A DNA stretch of 43,219 nt from an uncultured Pelagibacteraceae bacterium (GTDB taxonomy: Bacteria; Pseudomonadota; Alphaproteobacteria; Pelagibacterales; Pelagibacteraceae): the NCBI GenBank assembly GCA_902551215.1, contig CACDCI010000005.1, forward strand, positions 1-43,219, given 5' to 3'. The notes below the pieces were generated by a model, which ran no database searches, had not been told where the DNA came from, and saw only the letters and a list, made by a program, of their open reading frames with translations. Shown in pieces: positions 7,726 through 16,613 of this stretch. Every line of letters begins with the position of its first letter. Position 1 is the stretch's first letter. Both the position numbers and the translations under genes were made by a program.

Positions 7726-8121
7726 ATGAAACAATTAAAACTAGGTTTTAATGAGATAAATCTCTTAGGAGATTATGATGCCGCAGAGGTCATTGATGAA
7801 GGCAAGTTTAAGCATAAAACTATGCATCATAGTTGGTCAGATACTTTAAGTGATGATGGCAAAAAAATAATTTATCATGAATATACTTACGATACTGACT
7901 CTTATATGGATTTTGAAAACTGGATTCATATCGACAAAAAGGGATTAGATAAAGCAGCATTTAAATGGTTTTGTATGTATTTAAAAGCAGTTGAAAGAAA
8001 AGACAGATTGGAAAAATTCAAAAGACTTTTAAATGATGTAAAAATACCATTTGAAGAAGGAGACTGGCAAACAATAGATAGAGAAAGAGAGGACAATGGA
8101 AAAAAAACAACAAGAAACTAA
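7726..8121 (+). CDS. unrecognised island protein (131 aa)
   Basis: I do not recognise this soluble, acidic-to-neutral 131-residue protein. It begins MKQLKLGFNEINLLGDYDAA and is rich in Asp, Lys and aromatic residues (SWSDTLSDDGKKIIYHEYTY; SYMDFENWIHIDKKG), ending in a charged helix (YLKAVERKDRLEKFKRLLND). No Shine-Dalgarno is obvious before the ATG. Its 3' end overlaps the start of a second frame at 8096, a phage- or island-like gene packing. Divergent from the defence operon, it could be an immunity or regulatory protein or an unrelated mobile-element gene. Confidence 0.6.
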   Translation: MKQLKLGFNEINLLGDYDAAEVIDEGKFKHKTMHHSWSDTLSDDGKKIIYHEYTYDTDSYMDFENWIHIDKKGLDKAAFKWFCMYLKAVERKDRLEKFKRLLNDVKIPFEEGDWQTIDREREDNGKKTTRN

Positions 8122-8188
8122 GAAGAAACCTTTTTCGAAAAATTTATTAATTACCACTGACCTCGGGCTTATGAGTCCCGCGCTCTAA
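8096..8188 (+). pseudogene. truncated second gene of the island unit
   Basis: A frame starting at ATG 8096 inside the end of the 131-residue gene, after a GAGAGGAC ribosome-binding stretch, encodes MEKKQQETKKKPFSKNLLIT, a plausible N-terminus. At about 8153 it runs into sequence antisense to a tRNA and stops at 8188 after ten tRNA-derived codons. The simplest reading is a gene cut off by the junction. It could also be a chance short frame. Confidence 0.45.
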
Positions 8189-8207
8189 CCAACTGAGCTA
8201 CCCCGCC
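8154..8207 (-). pseudogene. truncated tRNA, anticodon CAT (Met or Ile2 type)
   Basis: Minus-strand sequence from 8207 gives acceptor 5' arm GGCGGGG, then a D-arm GCTC...GAGC with the usual AGTTGGTTA loop. The anticodon arm CGGG-ACTCATAAG-CCCG, variable loop AGGTC and first half of the T-stem AGTGG follow. It then passes into AT-rich DNA: no T-loop, no returning CCACT, no CCCCGCC. The anticodon stem also has an A/G mismatch next to the loop. A functional tRNA is therefore not possible from this copy. Because the 5' part is kept and the 3' part lost, it looks like the edge of an insertion, a deletion scar or an assembly join. Confidence 0.8.
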
Positions 8208-8277
8208 TTTTAATTTCTAATGATATATAATAGTTATTATTTTTGATACAATCAATTATTTTAACATTAAAAAAATT

Positions 8278-8721
8278 TTATAAAACTTTAATTTCATCTC
8301 CCACTTTAATATTTGAAGAGGTTAAAATTGCGCATCTTAATCCACCCATTCTTAAAAATTCCTTAATTATGTTTTCTTGGTTTAAATTGTCTTGAAGAGA
8401 TTTACAAGGTCTACATAAATCAATCCCTTTTATTTCCGTTTTGCCAATTATTAATTTTTTGCCAACTAAATCATTTAATTTAATGTCTTTTGTGACAATA
8501 TTTCTTCTAAAATTTAGATAAGGAATTTTTAAATTAAATTTATCATTGTAATAATCAATGTTTTCACTTTCTATCAATGTTAATTGATTACGATCTGCAT
8601 TTTTTTCATTAAAATATCTATCCCCAATAATTCCTTTACCAGCAGAAACATTTATTTCATTAACTTCTTGAATCTCTTCACTTGATTTTTTTGCAATCCC
8701 AATTTTAATAACTTTAGACAT
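8278..8721 (-). CDS. MOSC domain-containing protein
   Basis: A 147-residue stand-alone MOSC domain, a fold shared by the molybdenum-cofactor sulfurase C-terminus and YiiM/mARC proteins. Recognisable parts are GIIGDRYF near residues 30-37, NQLTLIESENIDYY, NFRRNIV, and a Cys-containing LCRPCKSLQ near the C-terminus. The conserved Cys is the expected sulfur carrier. The length fits single-domain bacterial MOSC proteins. It is the first intact gene to the right of the truncated tRNA, on the same strand, and marks the return to backbone-like genes. Its physiological substrate is unknown. Confidence 0.88.
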   Translation of the reverse strand: MSKVIKIGIAKKSSEEIQEVNEINVSAGKGIIGDRYFNEKNADRNQLTLIESENIDYYNDKFNLKIPYLNFRRNIVTKDIKLNDLVGKKLIIGKTEIKGIDLCRPCKSLQDNLNQENIIKEFLRMGGLRCAILTSSNIKVGDEIKVL

Positions 8722-8800
8722 TTGAAATTTATTTATTGGTCTGAATATACCAATACAAAACGATTAATTGATTAAAAAATAATATTTAAAACTTATATTT

Positions 8801-8986
8801 TTACAAAGAGGCAATAATGCCAGTTATAACTATTACTGATGCAATTAAGCTAAAAAAAACTATATTTTCTTTTTTTTGCTTTTTTTCATCGTCTCTTACT
8901 CTAGACATCAAATCATTAATATCTACTCTATTAGTTCGCGTATTAATTTGATTAACCTTGCCGTAATTTACCTGATCCCCACTCAT
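8801..8986 (-). CDS. small membrane-anchored protein (61 aa)
   Basis: A 61-residue protein with a polar N-terminal half (MSGDQVNYGKVNQINTRTNR), a charged linker (RDDEKKQKKEN) and a single C-terminal hydrophobic helix (IVFFSLIASVIVITGIIASL). The layout is a tail-anchored cytoplasmic peptide. I recognise the pattern as one seen in SAR11-type genomes but no function is known to me. It stands alone between the MOSC gene and a divergent regulator-like gene. Confidence 0.7.
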   Translation of the reverse strand: MSGDQVNYGKVNQINTRTNRVDINDLMSRVRDDEKKQKKENIVFFSLIASVIVITGIIASL

Positions 8987-9004
8987 ATATTTTGTAATTT
9001 AACC

Positions 9005-9124
9005 ATGCATTACAAAATTGAACAACATGAAAAAAGCCCATTGTGGGTTTTATCATATTTCATTGTGTCCATTTTAGGTTTGTTCTATATTGTTTTTTAT
9101 GAAGGCAAATCTTTCAAAAATTAA
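9005..9124 (+). CDS. possible small membrane protein (39 aa)
   Basis: A 39-codon frame from ATG 9005 to TAA 9124 encodes a hydrophilic start (MHYKIEQHEKSPL), one hydrophobic helix ([19 protein letters not shown]) and a basic tail (EGKSFKN). Its end overlaps the start of the HTH-protein gene by 26 bases. There is no good ribosome binding site. The clear membrane helix favours a real gene over chance, but only moderately. Confidence 0.35.
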   Translation: MHYKIEQHEKSPLWVLSYFIVSILGLFYIVFYEGKSFKN

Positions 9125-10088
9125 AGAAGCAACAGAAACTAAAGATATTAATTGGTGTTTAAAAAAAAATTACAATTCATTGTCAATAGATTGGCATCTA
9201 ATTTTAGAAAAATGGCTGTGCAACTCCTATTCTGTATTTAAAGATCATGAAAAGTATCTAATTCTTATATTGTTAGTAAAAAGAACTTTTGATTATTACA
9301 CTACAAACTTTGTCCAATTAAATTGGAATCAATTTTTTGCATTAAAAAAAATTGAAATTGTAAAATTTAGTATAATTGATATTTCAAAAGAATTACATCT
9401 TTCTAAAGAAACAACAAGAAGAAAGATAGAAGAGCTTGAAAAAATAAATATTATAAAAAAAACAAAAAATGGAATAATTGTTCAACCAGAATTTTATAAT
9501 AATACATTTATTAAAAAGCATGAAGATTTTAGGAAATCAATATGTATATTTATAAGTAAATTTTCTATGATATTAACTGAAGAAAAAATTATTAAAGAAA
9601 AAATAAAATCAGAGATGATAGAAAAAGTTACTTATCAAAATTTTTCTTATGTTTGGAAAGTATTTTTTGAAATGTTGATACCTATGATGGTAGATTTTAG
9701 ATATTCCTTTAAAGACTTAGAAACTTGGCATATATGGGAAACTTGCTTGGTAAATCGAAACTACGAAATTCAAAAATACTTAAAAATAAATAATTTAAAA
9801 GTTAACACTAACAAAGAATTTTTAAAAATTAATTCTAAAACTTTGAATACAGTTGGAATAAACGCGATGTCAATATCTAACATAACTGGAATACCAAGAG
9901 GAACTGTTTTTAGAAAATTACAAATTTTAGTAAAAAAAAATTTTTTGTATATTGATGAAAAAAAACTTTACAATCCGAATATAGAAATTGATCGAAAAAA
10001 TAATTTTTATAAACTAGACTCTGATAATGTTGTCAGACTTTCAGTTTTTATTAATAAACTATTAAACTTAGCAAATGTTTTTAAATAG
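9099..10088 (+). CDS. protein with two helix-turn-helix segments, probable regulator
   Basis: A 329-residue protein. I use ATG 9099 ([10 protein letters not shown]) rather than the upstream TTG at 9090. A winged-helix-like segment lies near residues 91-130 ([20 protein letters not shown], then a wing ending NGIIVQP). A second is near 254-293 ([20 protein letters not shown]). The middle is basic and helical with no effector domain that I recognise. Two DNA-binding units in one chain suggest a transcription factor binding two half-sites. It converges on and overlaps the DMGDH-like gene by 8 bases, so the two may affect each other's 3' ends. Confidence 0.7.
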   Translation: MKANLSKIKEATETKDINWCLKKNYNSLSIDWHLILEKWLCNSYSVFKDHEKYLILILLVKRTFDYYTTNFVQLNWNQFFALKKIEIVKFSIIDISKELHLSKETTRRKIEELEKINIIKKTKNGIIVQPEFYNNTFIKKHEDFRKSICIFISKFSMILTEEKIIKEKIKSEMIEKVTYQNFSYVWKVFFEMLIPMMVDFRYSFKDLETWHIWETCLVNRNYEIQKYLKINNLKVNTNKEFLKINSKTLNTVGINAMSISNITGIPRGTVFRKLQILVKKNFLYIDEKKLYNPNIEIDRKNNFYKLDSDNVVRLSVFINKLLNLANVFK

Positions 10089-12522
10089 AACGAATATTTT
10101 TATTATTTAAAGGCTTTAAAATTATTGAAGCGGCATATTTCTTTTTTTCTACTTCTATAAATAAATTTTCTTTTAGAATGTTTTCTTTTGAATATTCAGA
10201 ATTTATATATCCAAAAGCTAGAGTCTTATTAAAGTTAAAAGAAAAATTTCCAGAAGTAGTTCTACCGATAATTCTCTTGCCACTATATATTGGTTCATCA
10301 TGAAGTAATAATGGCTCTCCAGGCTTACTGTCATTTAAAGTTAGCATGACAAGTTTTTTATTATGTTTTTTATCTTTAATTTTCAGCAAAGATTTTTTAC
10401 CTATAAAATCAATATTTTTTTTATAACTAATTGCAAATTGTAAACCTGCTTGATATTGATTTTCTTCTGGCGACATATCGTGACCCCAGTGTAAATATCC
10501 AGTTTCCATTCTCATAGTATCCATAGCAAGCATACCACAGTTAGAAAGATTAAATTCTTTTCCTGCATTAATTGTTAAATTGTATATTTCTTTAGCCTCA
10601 TTCATTTTTATATAAAGTTCAAAACCTACTTCTCCTACATAAGATAATCTCTGTGCCCAAATATCTTTACCATTAATTGTAATTTTTTTTCCAGTAGCAA
10701 ATTTAAAATTTTCATTTGACAAATCATCTTCTGACAATTTAGACATTAAAATTCTACTTTTTGGACCAAACACTCCAAGACATGCTATTTCATCAGTTAC
10801 ATCTTTAAAATCAATTTCCTTAGACAAATATTTTAAAATGTGAAATTTATCATGTTCTCTATTTGCTGCAGAAGTAATTATTCTAAAATAATTTTTATCT
10901 AAACAAACAACAGTTAAATCTGTTTCTATACCTCCATCTTCGTTTAGCATTTGAGTGTAGGTAGTTTTTCCTATTTCGTCTTTTATATTTGCTGTACAAA
11001 TTTTTTGTAGTTCGTTATGAACATTTTTTCCTTTTAATTCATATTTTGAAAAAGCTGTCAGATCAAATAGTCCGACGTTTTTTCTTGCATTTTTTGTCTC
11101 AAATTCAACTGCTGGATACCAGTTTTGATAATTGTAACTATATTTAAATTCAGGCTTTTCATTATTTAAAGCAAACCACATTGGTCTTTCATATCCATTT
11201 GAAACTCCAAAACAAGCTCCTGCTTTTTTTAATTCTTCATGGTAAGGAAACAATTTTTGATTTCTAGATGTTTTGTGTTGTTTATATGGCCAATGCATTC
11301 CATATAAATCGCCTAATGTTTCTGTTATTCTTTCTTTAATAAAATTGATTTTCGAGTGAAATTTTTGAAATCTTTTTATGTCATATATGAATAAATCTTC
11401 ATTTATATGACCATTCATCATCCATTCTGCTGTTACTTTTCCTGCACCTCCGCCACTGCCAATTCCAATACTGTTAAAGCCACAACAAACAAAAAAGTTT
11501 TTAACTTCTGGAACTTCGCCTAATAAAGTATTTGTATCTGGAGTAAAAGATTCTGGTCCAGCAAAAAATTTTCTAATTCCAGCATTTTCTAATAAGGGCA
11601 CTCTTTTAAAGGATGCTTCTAAATATGGTTCAAAATGGTCAAAATTTTCAGGAAATTCTCCAAAAGAAAAATCATTAGGAACTTTATTGGTTTTGTTAAA
11701 TGCTGGTATTGATTTTCCTTCAAAAATCCCAACTAATAGTTTACCCGCATCTTCTTTTAAATATAAACTATTATTAAAGTCTCTTAGAACTGCCAAGTCT
11801 TTTGGTAAATCTTTTATTGGCTCTGTAATAATATAAAAATGTTCAGCAGGATATAAAGGAATGCTTACACCTAATTCTTCTCCTATTTGTCTTGACCACA
11901 TTCCGGTTGCTAAAACAATATATTCGCATTCAATTACTTGATTGTTAACTTTTACTCCTGCGATTCTTCCATTTTTAACTAAAATTTTTTCAACTGGGGT
12001 TTTTTCAAATATTTTAACACCTTCTTGCTTCGCTGCTTTTGCTAGCAAATTTGTTACCCCTATAGGATCGGCTTGACCATCACCTTTCATAAAAATACCT
12101 CCTAGAACATCGTTTTCATTAATTATCGGATATTTTTCTTTTACCTGTTTTGTATTTAAAACATCTACATGTACATCAAATAACTGGGCAGTAGTTGCTT
12201 GTCTTTGAAGTTCTTGCCATCGTCCTTTTGTGGTAGCAATGGATAATGCGCCGTTTAATTTCAATCCTGCAGAAAAATCAATTCTTTTTTCTAATTCTTT
12301 ATATAAATCAGTTGTATATTTTCTTATCTTGGTAATTGCTGCAGAAGGTCCTAACTGGCTTACTAATCCGGCTGCATGCCAAGTAGTTCCAGAAGTAAGC
12401 TGGTCTCTTTCAAGTAATATTGTATCCTTCCAACCAAATTTTGCTAAATGATAAGCTGTTGAGCATCCCGCTACACCGCCCCCAATTACAACTACTTTTG
12501 TGTTTTTAGGAATATCTTTCAT
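10081..12522 (-). CDS. dimethylglycine/sarcosine dehydrogenase-like FAD-GcvT fusion
   Basis: An 813-residue oxidoreductase of the DMGDH family. The N-terminal Rossmann motif VVIGGGVAG lies at about 11-19 and [10 protein letters not shown] at 43-52; His49 is in the position that covalently binds FAD in mitochondrial DMGDH. The C-terminal ~380 residues are a GcvT-type tetrahydrofolate-binding domain ([20 protein letters not shown] near 680-700). Such enzymes demethylate N-methylated glycines and pass the methyl group to folate. It is last in an operon with aminotransferase, alanine dehydrogenase and SET-domain genes. The exact substrate (dimethylglycine, sarcosine or another methylamine) cannot be told from sequence. 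Confidence 0.88.
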   Translation of the reverse strand: MKDIPKNTKVVVIGGGVAGCSTAYHLAKFGWKDTILLERDQLTSGTTWHAAGLVSQLGPSAAITKIRKYTTDLYKELEKRIDFSAGLKLNGALSIATTKGRWQELQRQATTAQLFDVHVDVLNTKQVKEKYPIINENDVLGGIFMKGDGQADPIGVTNLLAKAAKQEGVKIFEKTPVEKILVKNGRIAGVKVNNQVIECEYIVLATGMWSRQIGEELGVSIPLYPAEHFYIITEPIKDLPKDLAVLRDFNNSLYLKEDAGKLLVGIFEGKSIPAFNKTNKVPNDFSFGEFPENFDHFEPYLEASFKRVPLLENAGIRKFFAGPESFTPDTNTLLGEVPEVKNFFVCCGFNSIGIGSGGGAGKVTAEWMMNGHINEDLFIYDIKRFQKFHSKINFIKERITETLGDLYGMHWPYKQHKTSRNQKLFPYHEELKKAGACFGVSNGYERPMWFALNNEKPEFKYSYNYQNWYPAVEFETKNARKNVGLFDLTAFSKYELKGKNVHNELQKICTANIKDEIGKTTYTQMLNEDGGIETDLTVVCLDKNYFRIITSAANREHDKFHILKYLSKEIDFKDVTDEIACLGVFGPKSRILMSKLSEDDLSNENFKFATGKKITINGKDIWAQRLSYVGEVGFELYIKMNEAKEIYNLTINAGKEFNLSNCGMLAMDTMRMETGYLHWGHDMSPEENQYQAGLQFAISYKKNIDFIGKKSLLKIKDKKHNKKLVMLTLNDSKPGEPLLLHDEPIYSGKRIIGRTTSGNFSFNFNKTLAFGYINSEYSKENILKENLFIEVEKKKYAASIILKPLNNKNIRSI

Positions 12523-12546
12523 AGATAATTAAAGAAAGTTTATTAA

Positions 12547-12987
12547 TTAAATCATTTGCAAACCCACTCCTGTTTTAGGATAGGTATAAAGATTGTAGTT
12601 AGCTGTTAATTCTTCACCTGCTTTGATATCTTTGACTGTTATCAAAAACATATATTTTGCATCGCTCTTCTCATCCAAGTTATAAAACATGTCATGTCTA
12701 TCATTTTTTCCATCTTTAAGCTGTTTTTTATTTACATTTGGATCCACAAGATCACCAAATTTTAGTTTTGGTAATACATCTGAGACCATCCTAATTATAT
12801 TTGGATCGTTAGAATGATTGTAAAAACCTCCTAAAGGAGTTCTAATATATTTATTTTCAAATTGTTCATCTCTTATGTGAGTTACGCCAATAAAAATATT
12901 TTTTTTAATATCTTCTTTAGCGTATAATCCTAATCCTTCTATGGGTGAATTTTTAATAGTTAATTCCTTTGGTAAAGGTCTATACAT
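12547..12987 (-). CDS. SET domain-containing protein
   Basis: A 146-residue compact SET domain, the lysine-methyltransferase fold. The start SPIEGLGLYAKEDIKK matches the opening strand pair. GGFYNHSNDPN carries the NHS motif that lines the SAM site, and AGEELTANYNLY gives the catalytic ELxxxY tyrosine. There is no pre-SET or post-SET cysteine cluster. Small bacterial SET proteins are known but their substrates are mostly unassigned. The stop is next to the DMGDH-like gene (24-base gap) and the start 1 base from the Ald gene's stop, so it belongs to the amino-acid operon; a metabolic-enzyme substrate is possible but unproven. Confidence 0.85.
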   Translation of the reverse strand: MYRPLPKELTIKNSPIEGLGLYAKEDIKKNIFIGVTHIRDEQFENKYIRTPLGGFYNHSNDPNIIRMVSDVLPKLKFGDLVDPNVNKKQLKDGKNDRHDMFYNLDEKSDAKYMFLITVKDIKAGEELTANYNLYTYPKTGVGLQMI

Positions 12988-12988
12988 T

Positions 12989-14104
12989 TCAGTTTATCGC
13001 TTCTTTTGAAGAAATATATTTATGACCAAAAGCATCTGCAACTGCCTTATAGGTTACATTTCCTTGACAAACATTTAAACCTGCTAAAAAATTTTCATCA
13101 TCGTTTAAAGATTTTTTATAACCATCTTTTGCTAACTTTGTTAAAAAAGGAAGTGTTGCTTTATTTAAAGCAAGTGTAGAAGTTCTTGGAACTCCGCCAG
13201 GCATATTTGCCACGCAATAATGGACAACATCATCAACAATATACGTAGGATTTGCGTGAGTAGTTGGTTTGCTTGTTTCAACACAACCACCTTGGTCAAT
13301 TGCTACATCAACAATAACTGATCCACGTTTCATACTTTTTAACATATTTTTTGTAACGAGTTTTGGTGCTTCGGCTCCTGGTATTAAAACACCTCCAACT
13401 AATAAATCACATTCAGAAATTAATTTATTTAAATCAGTTTTTTCACTTAATTCAGGGATAATTTTATCACCAAACATTTTTGTTAATTGTTTTAATCTTT
13501 CTTCTGACTTGTCAATGATATGAACTTTTGCTCTCATACCCGTTGCAATTATCGCAGCATTTTCTCCAACAACACCACCGCCAAGTATAACAACATTTGC
13601 CGGGTCACCTCCAGGCGCACCCCCTAGCAATATACCTCTTCCTTTTTGATTTTTTTCTAAACAATGTGCTCCAGCTTGAACTGACATTCTACCTGCAACA
13701 GCGCTCATTGGAGCCAACAATGGCAATCTACCATTTTTGTCTGTAACAGTTTCATAGGCAATACAAATCGATTTTGAATTAATTAATCCTTGAGTTAATT
13801 CTTTTGCTGCTGCTAAATGTAAATAAGTAAAAATAATTTGATCTTCTCTTAGCATTTTTACTTCATTGGATAATGGTTCTTTTACTTTAACAATAATTTC
13901 TGAATCATTAAAAATATCTTCTGCTTTATCTATTATTTTAGCTCCAGCAGATTTGTATTGGTCGTTATCAAATCCTGCTTCAAATCCTCCATTGTTTTCA
14001 ACTAAAACATCATGCCCATCTAAAGTTAAAGATTTAACGCTATCAGGAGTTAAGCCTATTCTGTTTTCTTGGGGTTTAATTTCCTTAGGAACTCCAATTT
14101 TCAT
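12989..14104 (-). CDS. ald: alanine dehydrogenase
   Basis: NAD-dependent L-alanine dehydrogenase, 371 residues, the usual length. The N-terminus MKIGVPKEIKPQENRIGLTP is typical, with the substrate-binding Arg and Lys of this family. The NAD fold shows VILGGGVVGENAA near 172-184, and the C-terminal region has VPRTSTLALNKATLP. It converts alanine to pyruvate and ammonia or the reverse. It follows the omega-amino-acid:pyruvate aminotransferase by 14 bases, which fits recycling the alanine that enzyme makes and releasing the nitrogen as ammonium. Confidence 0.95.
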   Translation of the reverse strand: MKIGVPKEIKPQENRIGLTPDSVKSLTLDGHDVLVENNGGFEAGFDNDQYKSAGAKIIDKAEDIFNDSEIIVKVKEPLSNEVKMLREDQIIFTYLHLAAAKELTQGLINSKSICIAYETVTDKNGRLPLLAPMSAVAGRMSVQAGAHCLEKNQKGRGILLGGAPGGDPANVVILGGGVVGENAAIIATGMRAKVHIIDKSEERLKQLTKMFGDKIIPELSEKTDLNKLISECDLLVGGVLIPGAEAPKLVTKNMLKSMKRGSVIVDVAIDQGGCVETSKPTTHANPTYIVDDVVHYCVANMPGGVPRTSTLALNKATLPFLTKLAKDGYKKSLNDDENFLAGLNVCQGNVTYKAVADAFGHKYISSKEAIN

Positions 14105-14118
14105 ATTTTTTAAGAAAA

Positions 14119-15465
14119 CTAGTTTTTTTGATTTTTTTGATAATTTTGTATACCAGTTCTCACTTTATCAACAATTTCGTCGATATGTTTTTTCTCACAT
14201 ATAAATTGTGGTGCAATAATTAAACAATCACCTGTTGCTTTAAAATTAACTCCTGCTTCATAACAAGATTTAAACGTTTCAAAACCTGCTTTTCCAGGTT
14301 TAGTATTTAATTTCATATCTATTCCTGCCATTAAGCCTTGTCCTCTAATATTTGCTACGGGCTCTAGATCTTTAAGTGAAAATATACTTTTTTGAAAATA
14401 TGGAACTAGTTCTTTAACTCTATTAAATATATCCTCTTTTTCAAAAATATCTTGTACTGCTAAGGCTGCGGCTACTGAAACTGGTATTCCAGAATAAGTA
14501 TAACCATGAAACAACTCAACAGCTCCCATTGGCGATGCGTCCATAACCGCATCATACATTTCATCTTTACATGCAACTACACCCATTGGAACAACTCCAT
14601 TGGTAGTAGCTTTTGCCATTGTCATCATATCAGGAACAACACCAAATTCTTGTGAAGCAAATACTGAACCCATTCGTCCCCAACCACATATTACTTCATC
14701 AAAAATTAACAATATCCCATGTTTATCACATATTTCTCTAAGTTTTTCTAAATATCCTTTTGGCGGTACTAAGCAGCCTGTAGATCCTGCAACAGGTTCA
14801 ACAATGCAAGCTGCAATATTTTCTCCACCAAAATTTTCACATATTCTTTCTAAATCATTGGCAATCTCAGCTCCAGTCTCAGGTTGACCACTTACAAACT
14901 TATGTTCTGGTAAATGAGTGTGTCTCATATGAAGAACTCCAGGCATTAAAACGCTTGCAAAAGTCTTTACATTGTTAATCATTCCACCCACTGATGTAGC
15001 TCCAATATTCATTCCGTGGTAAGCTCTTTCTCTACCAACAAATCTAAATCTTTTGCTGTCACCTTTTGCTCTATGATATGCTATTGCAATTTTGATTGCA
15101 GTTTCCACTGCTGTCGATCCACAAATTGTGTAAAAAATTTTATTTAAATCACCTGGTGTATGTTTTGAAATTCTTGTTGCAAGTTCAAATGAACCACCAA
15201 AGCCTTGTTGAAATGGTTGTGCATAATCTAAAGTTTCTAATTGCTTAGTTACAGCTTCAGTAATCTCTCTTCGTCCATGACCCAAGGGATTACAAAACAA
15301 TCCTGAACTTCCATCTATTTGAGTTTTGCCGTGATGATTTTTTAAATAAACTCCCTTAGCTTCTGTAATTAATCTTGGATTTGCTTTAAAATCTTTATTG
15401 GATGTAAACGGCATCCAGTGTTCATTAAGTGAATTTGGTACTGATGTTCTTTTTTCAGAGCTCAT
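14119..15465 (-). CDS. class III omega-amino acid (taurine/beta-alanine):pyruvate aminotransferase
   Basis: A 448-residue PLP enzyme of fold type I, class III. HWMPFTSNKDFKANPRL at the N-terminus, GSTAVETAIKIA for cofactor phosphate binding, LLIFDEVICGWGRMG with the PLP-pyridine Asp, and AKATTNGVVPMG with the Schiff-base Lys are all present. It most resembles omega-amino acid:pyruvate and taurine:pyruvate aminotransferases. The products would be an aldehyde (sulfoacetaldehyde or malonate semialdehyde) and alanine, and an alanine dehydrogenase follows directly. It is transcribed divergently from a TauA-like gene, supporting taurine or a related sulfonated amine as substrate. Beta-alanine and polyamine-derived substrates remain alternatives. 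Confidence 0.87.
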   Translation of the reverse strand: MSSEKRTSVPNSLNEHWMPFTSNKDFKANPRLITEAKGVYLKNHHGKTQIDGSSGLFCNPLGHGRREITEAVTKQLETLDYAQPFQQGFGGSFELATRISKHTPGDLNKIFYTICGSTAVETAIKIAIAYHRAKGDSKRFRFVGRERAYHGMNIGATSVGGMINNVKTFASVLMPGVLHMRHTHLPEHKFVSGQPETGAEIANDLERICENFGGENIAACIVEPVAGSTGCLVPPKGYLEKLREICDKHGILLIFDEVICGWGRMGSVFASQEFGVVPDMMTMAKATTNGVVPMGVVACKDEMYDAVMDASPMGAVELFHGYTYSGIPVSVAAALAVQDIFEKEDIFNRVKELVPYFQKSIFSLKDLEPVANIRGQGLMAGIDMKLNTKPGKAGFETFKSCYEAGVNFKATGDCLIIAPQFICEKKHIDEIVDKVRTGIQNYQKNQKN

Positions 15466-15647
15466 TATTTCCCTTGTTTAAAATAAAGTTTGTAGACTAA
15501 AAAAACCCAATAAAAAAGTAATATTTTGTCCATTCAATTAAAGGTTGCATGTATTTAGGTTACATAAGATTATTAAATCAGTCATTTACATCTGAGTAAA
15601 ATTCAAATTTAATGCCTTTTTAAATTAATTAATTTAAAGGGGAATAA
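15466..15647. promoter_or_regulatory. divergent promoter region, aminotransferase operon / TauA-like gene
   Basis: This 182-base AT-rich gap separates the aminotransferase start from the TauA-like start and must carry promoters for both. Close to the TauA-like ATG a long palindromic stretch (CCTTTTT...AAATTAATTAATTT...AAAGG, 15615-15640) includes the AAAGGGG ribosome binding site in its right arm. A shared operator here would co-regulate uptake and transamination; no known binding motif was recognised. Confidence 0.45.
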
Positions 15648-16589
15648 ATGAAAAAAATAATAAGTTTTATTCTAGGATGTGTTGTTGCTCTTAACTTAAG
15701 CATTTCAGTTGCTAATTCAGCTGCTAATGAAGTTAGAGTTGCATTCTTCTTAGAATGGCCAACTCCTAACCAAGAAGATAAAGTTAAAGGGTTGTACGAA
15801 AAAGCATTAGGAGTTCCAGTTAAATGGACAAACTTCACTAATGGTGGAGCAATGACTGATGCTATGTTAGCAGGAGATATTGATATCTCTTACTCACAAG
15901 GACTAGTACCATTTATTAATGCTGTAAAATCTAAAGCACCAATCAAACTTGTAGATATTGCTATGGAGTACGGTATGGGTGGAACAACTTGTGTTACATC
16001 TAACGCATCTGGAATTACAAAAGCTAACGCTTCTGAATTAGAAGGTAAAAAAGTTGCAGTTCCATTAGGAACTATGGCTGAGTATGTTTTTGATGAAAGT
16101 ATGAAAGTTGTTGGAGCTGATAGAAATAAAATGGACGTTATTCAAATGGATCCTGAAGAAGGTGCTGCTGCATTAGTTAGTGGTGATGTTGTAATGGCAT
16201 GTTTATTTGGTGGTAACTCTATCAAGGCTGCAACTGCAGTTGGATCTAGATTGCTTACAGTTCAAGAAGCTAGAGACGCAGGTATCTTGGGTATAGATAT
16301 TACTTCAGTAACTACAAAGTTTATGAAGGAAAACCCAGGAATGTTAAGAACTTTCATCGAAGTAACTCATGAAGCAAATGCTAGATATGCAGCAGGTAAA
16401 TCTGACTTAAATGTTATAGCTAAAGATGCTGAAATGAAGTTAGCAGATATGAAAGAAACTATTGGTGGATTTAAATTTCTAACTCCAGCAGAAACTAAAA
16501 AATCTATGGAGAGTGGTAATCTTAAGGCATTCTTAGATGGAATGGGAACACCAAAAGGAAATGTAGACACTAGTTTCTTACCTCTATAA
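15648..16589 (+). CDS. tauA: taurine-type ABC transporter periplasmic binding protein
   Basis: A 313-residue solute-binding protein. The signal peptide is MKKIISFILGCVVALNLSIS, with cleavage likely after ANSA (about residue 25). The mature part has the TauA/SsuA/NMT1-type two-lobe pattern: FFLEWPTPN in the first strand, FTNGGAMTDAMLAGDIDISY for ligand-lobe contact, and later MDPEEGAAALVSGDVVMAC. AAAGGGG stands before the ATG. The long protein is followed by a strong stem-loop, common after binding-protein genes that are made in excess over their transporter. Ligand is inferred as taurine or a similar sulfonate from family and neighbours. Confidence 0.85.
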   Translation: MKKIISFILGCVVALNLSISVANSAANEVRVAFFLEWPTPNQEDKVKGLYEKALGVPVKWTNFTNGGAMTDAMLAGDIDISYSQGLVPFINAVKSKAPIKLVDIAMEYGMGGTTCVTSNASGITKANASELEGKKVAVPLGTMAEYVFDESMKVVGADRNKMDVIQMDPEEGAAALVSGDVVMACLFGGNSIKAATAVGSRLLTVQEARDAGILGIDITSVTTKFMKENPGMLRTFIEVTHEANARYAAGKSDLNVIAKDAEMKLADMKETIGGFKFLTPAETKKSMESGNLKAFLDGMGTPKGNVDTSFLPL

Positions 16590-16613
16590 TTAAATAGAGA
16601 TAGAAAAATTTAA

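Noticed and set aside
8154-8207. Functional tRNA-Met/Ile2
   Set aside because: The T-loop, returning T-stem and acceptor 3' strand are absent and the anticodon stem has a mismatch.
9029-9052. Stem AAAA(G)CCCA / TGGGTTTT that looks like an intrinsic terminator
   Set aside because: It lies between divergent genes with no transcript known to end there and falls inside a plausible small coding frame; the stem is weak.
9090-9098. TTG start for the HTH protein (and TTG at 19382, TTG at 31920 for two other genes)
   Set aside because: A nearby ATG or GTG with better position exists in each case; the upstream TTGs at 19382 and 31920 overlap the preceding gene, and the one at 9090 precedes an ATG by only three codons.
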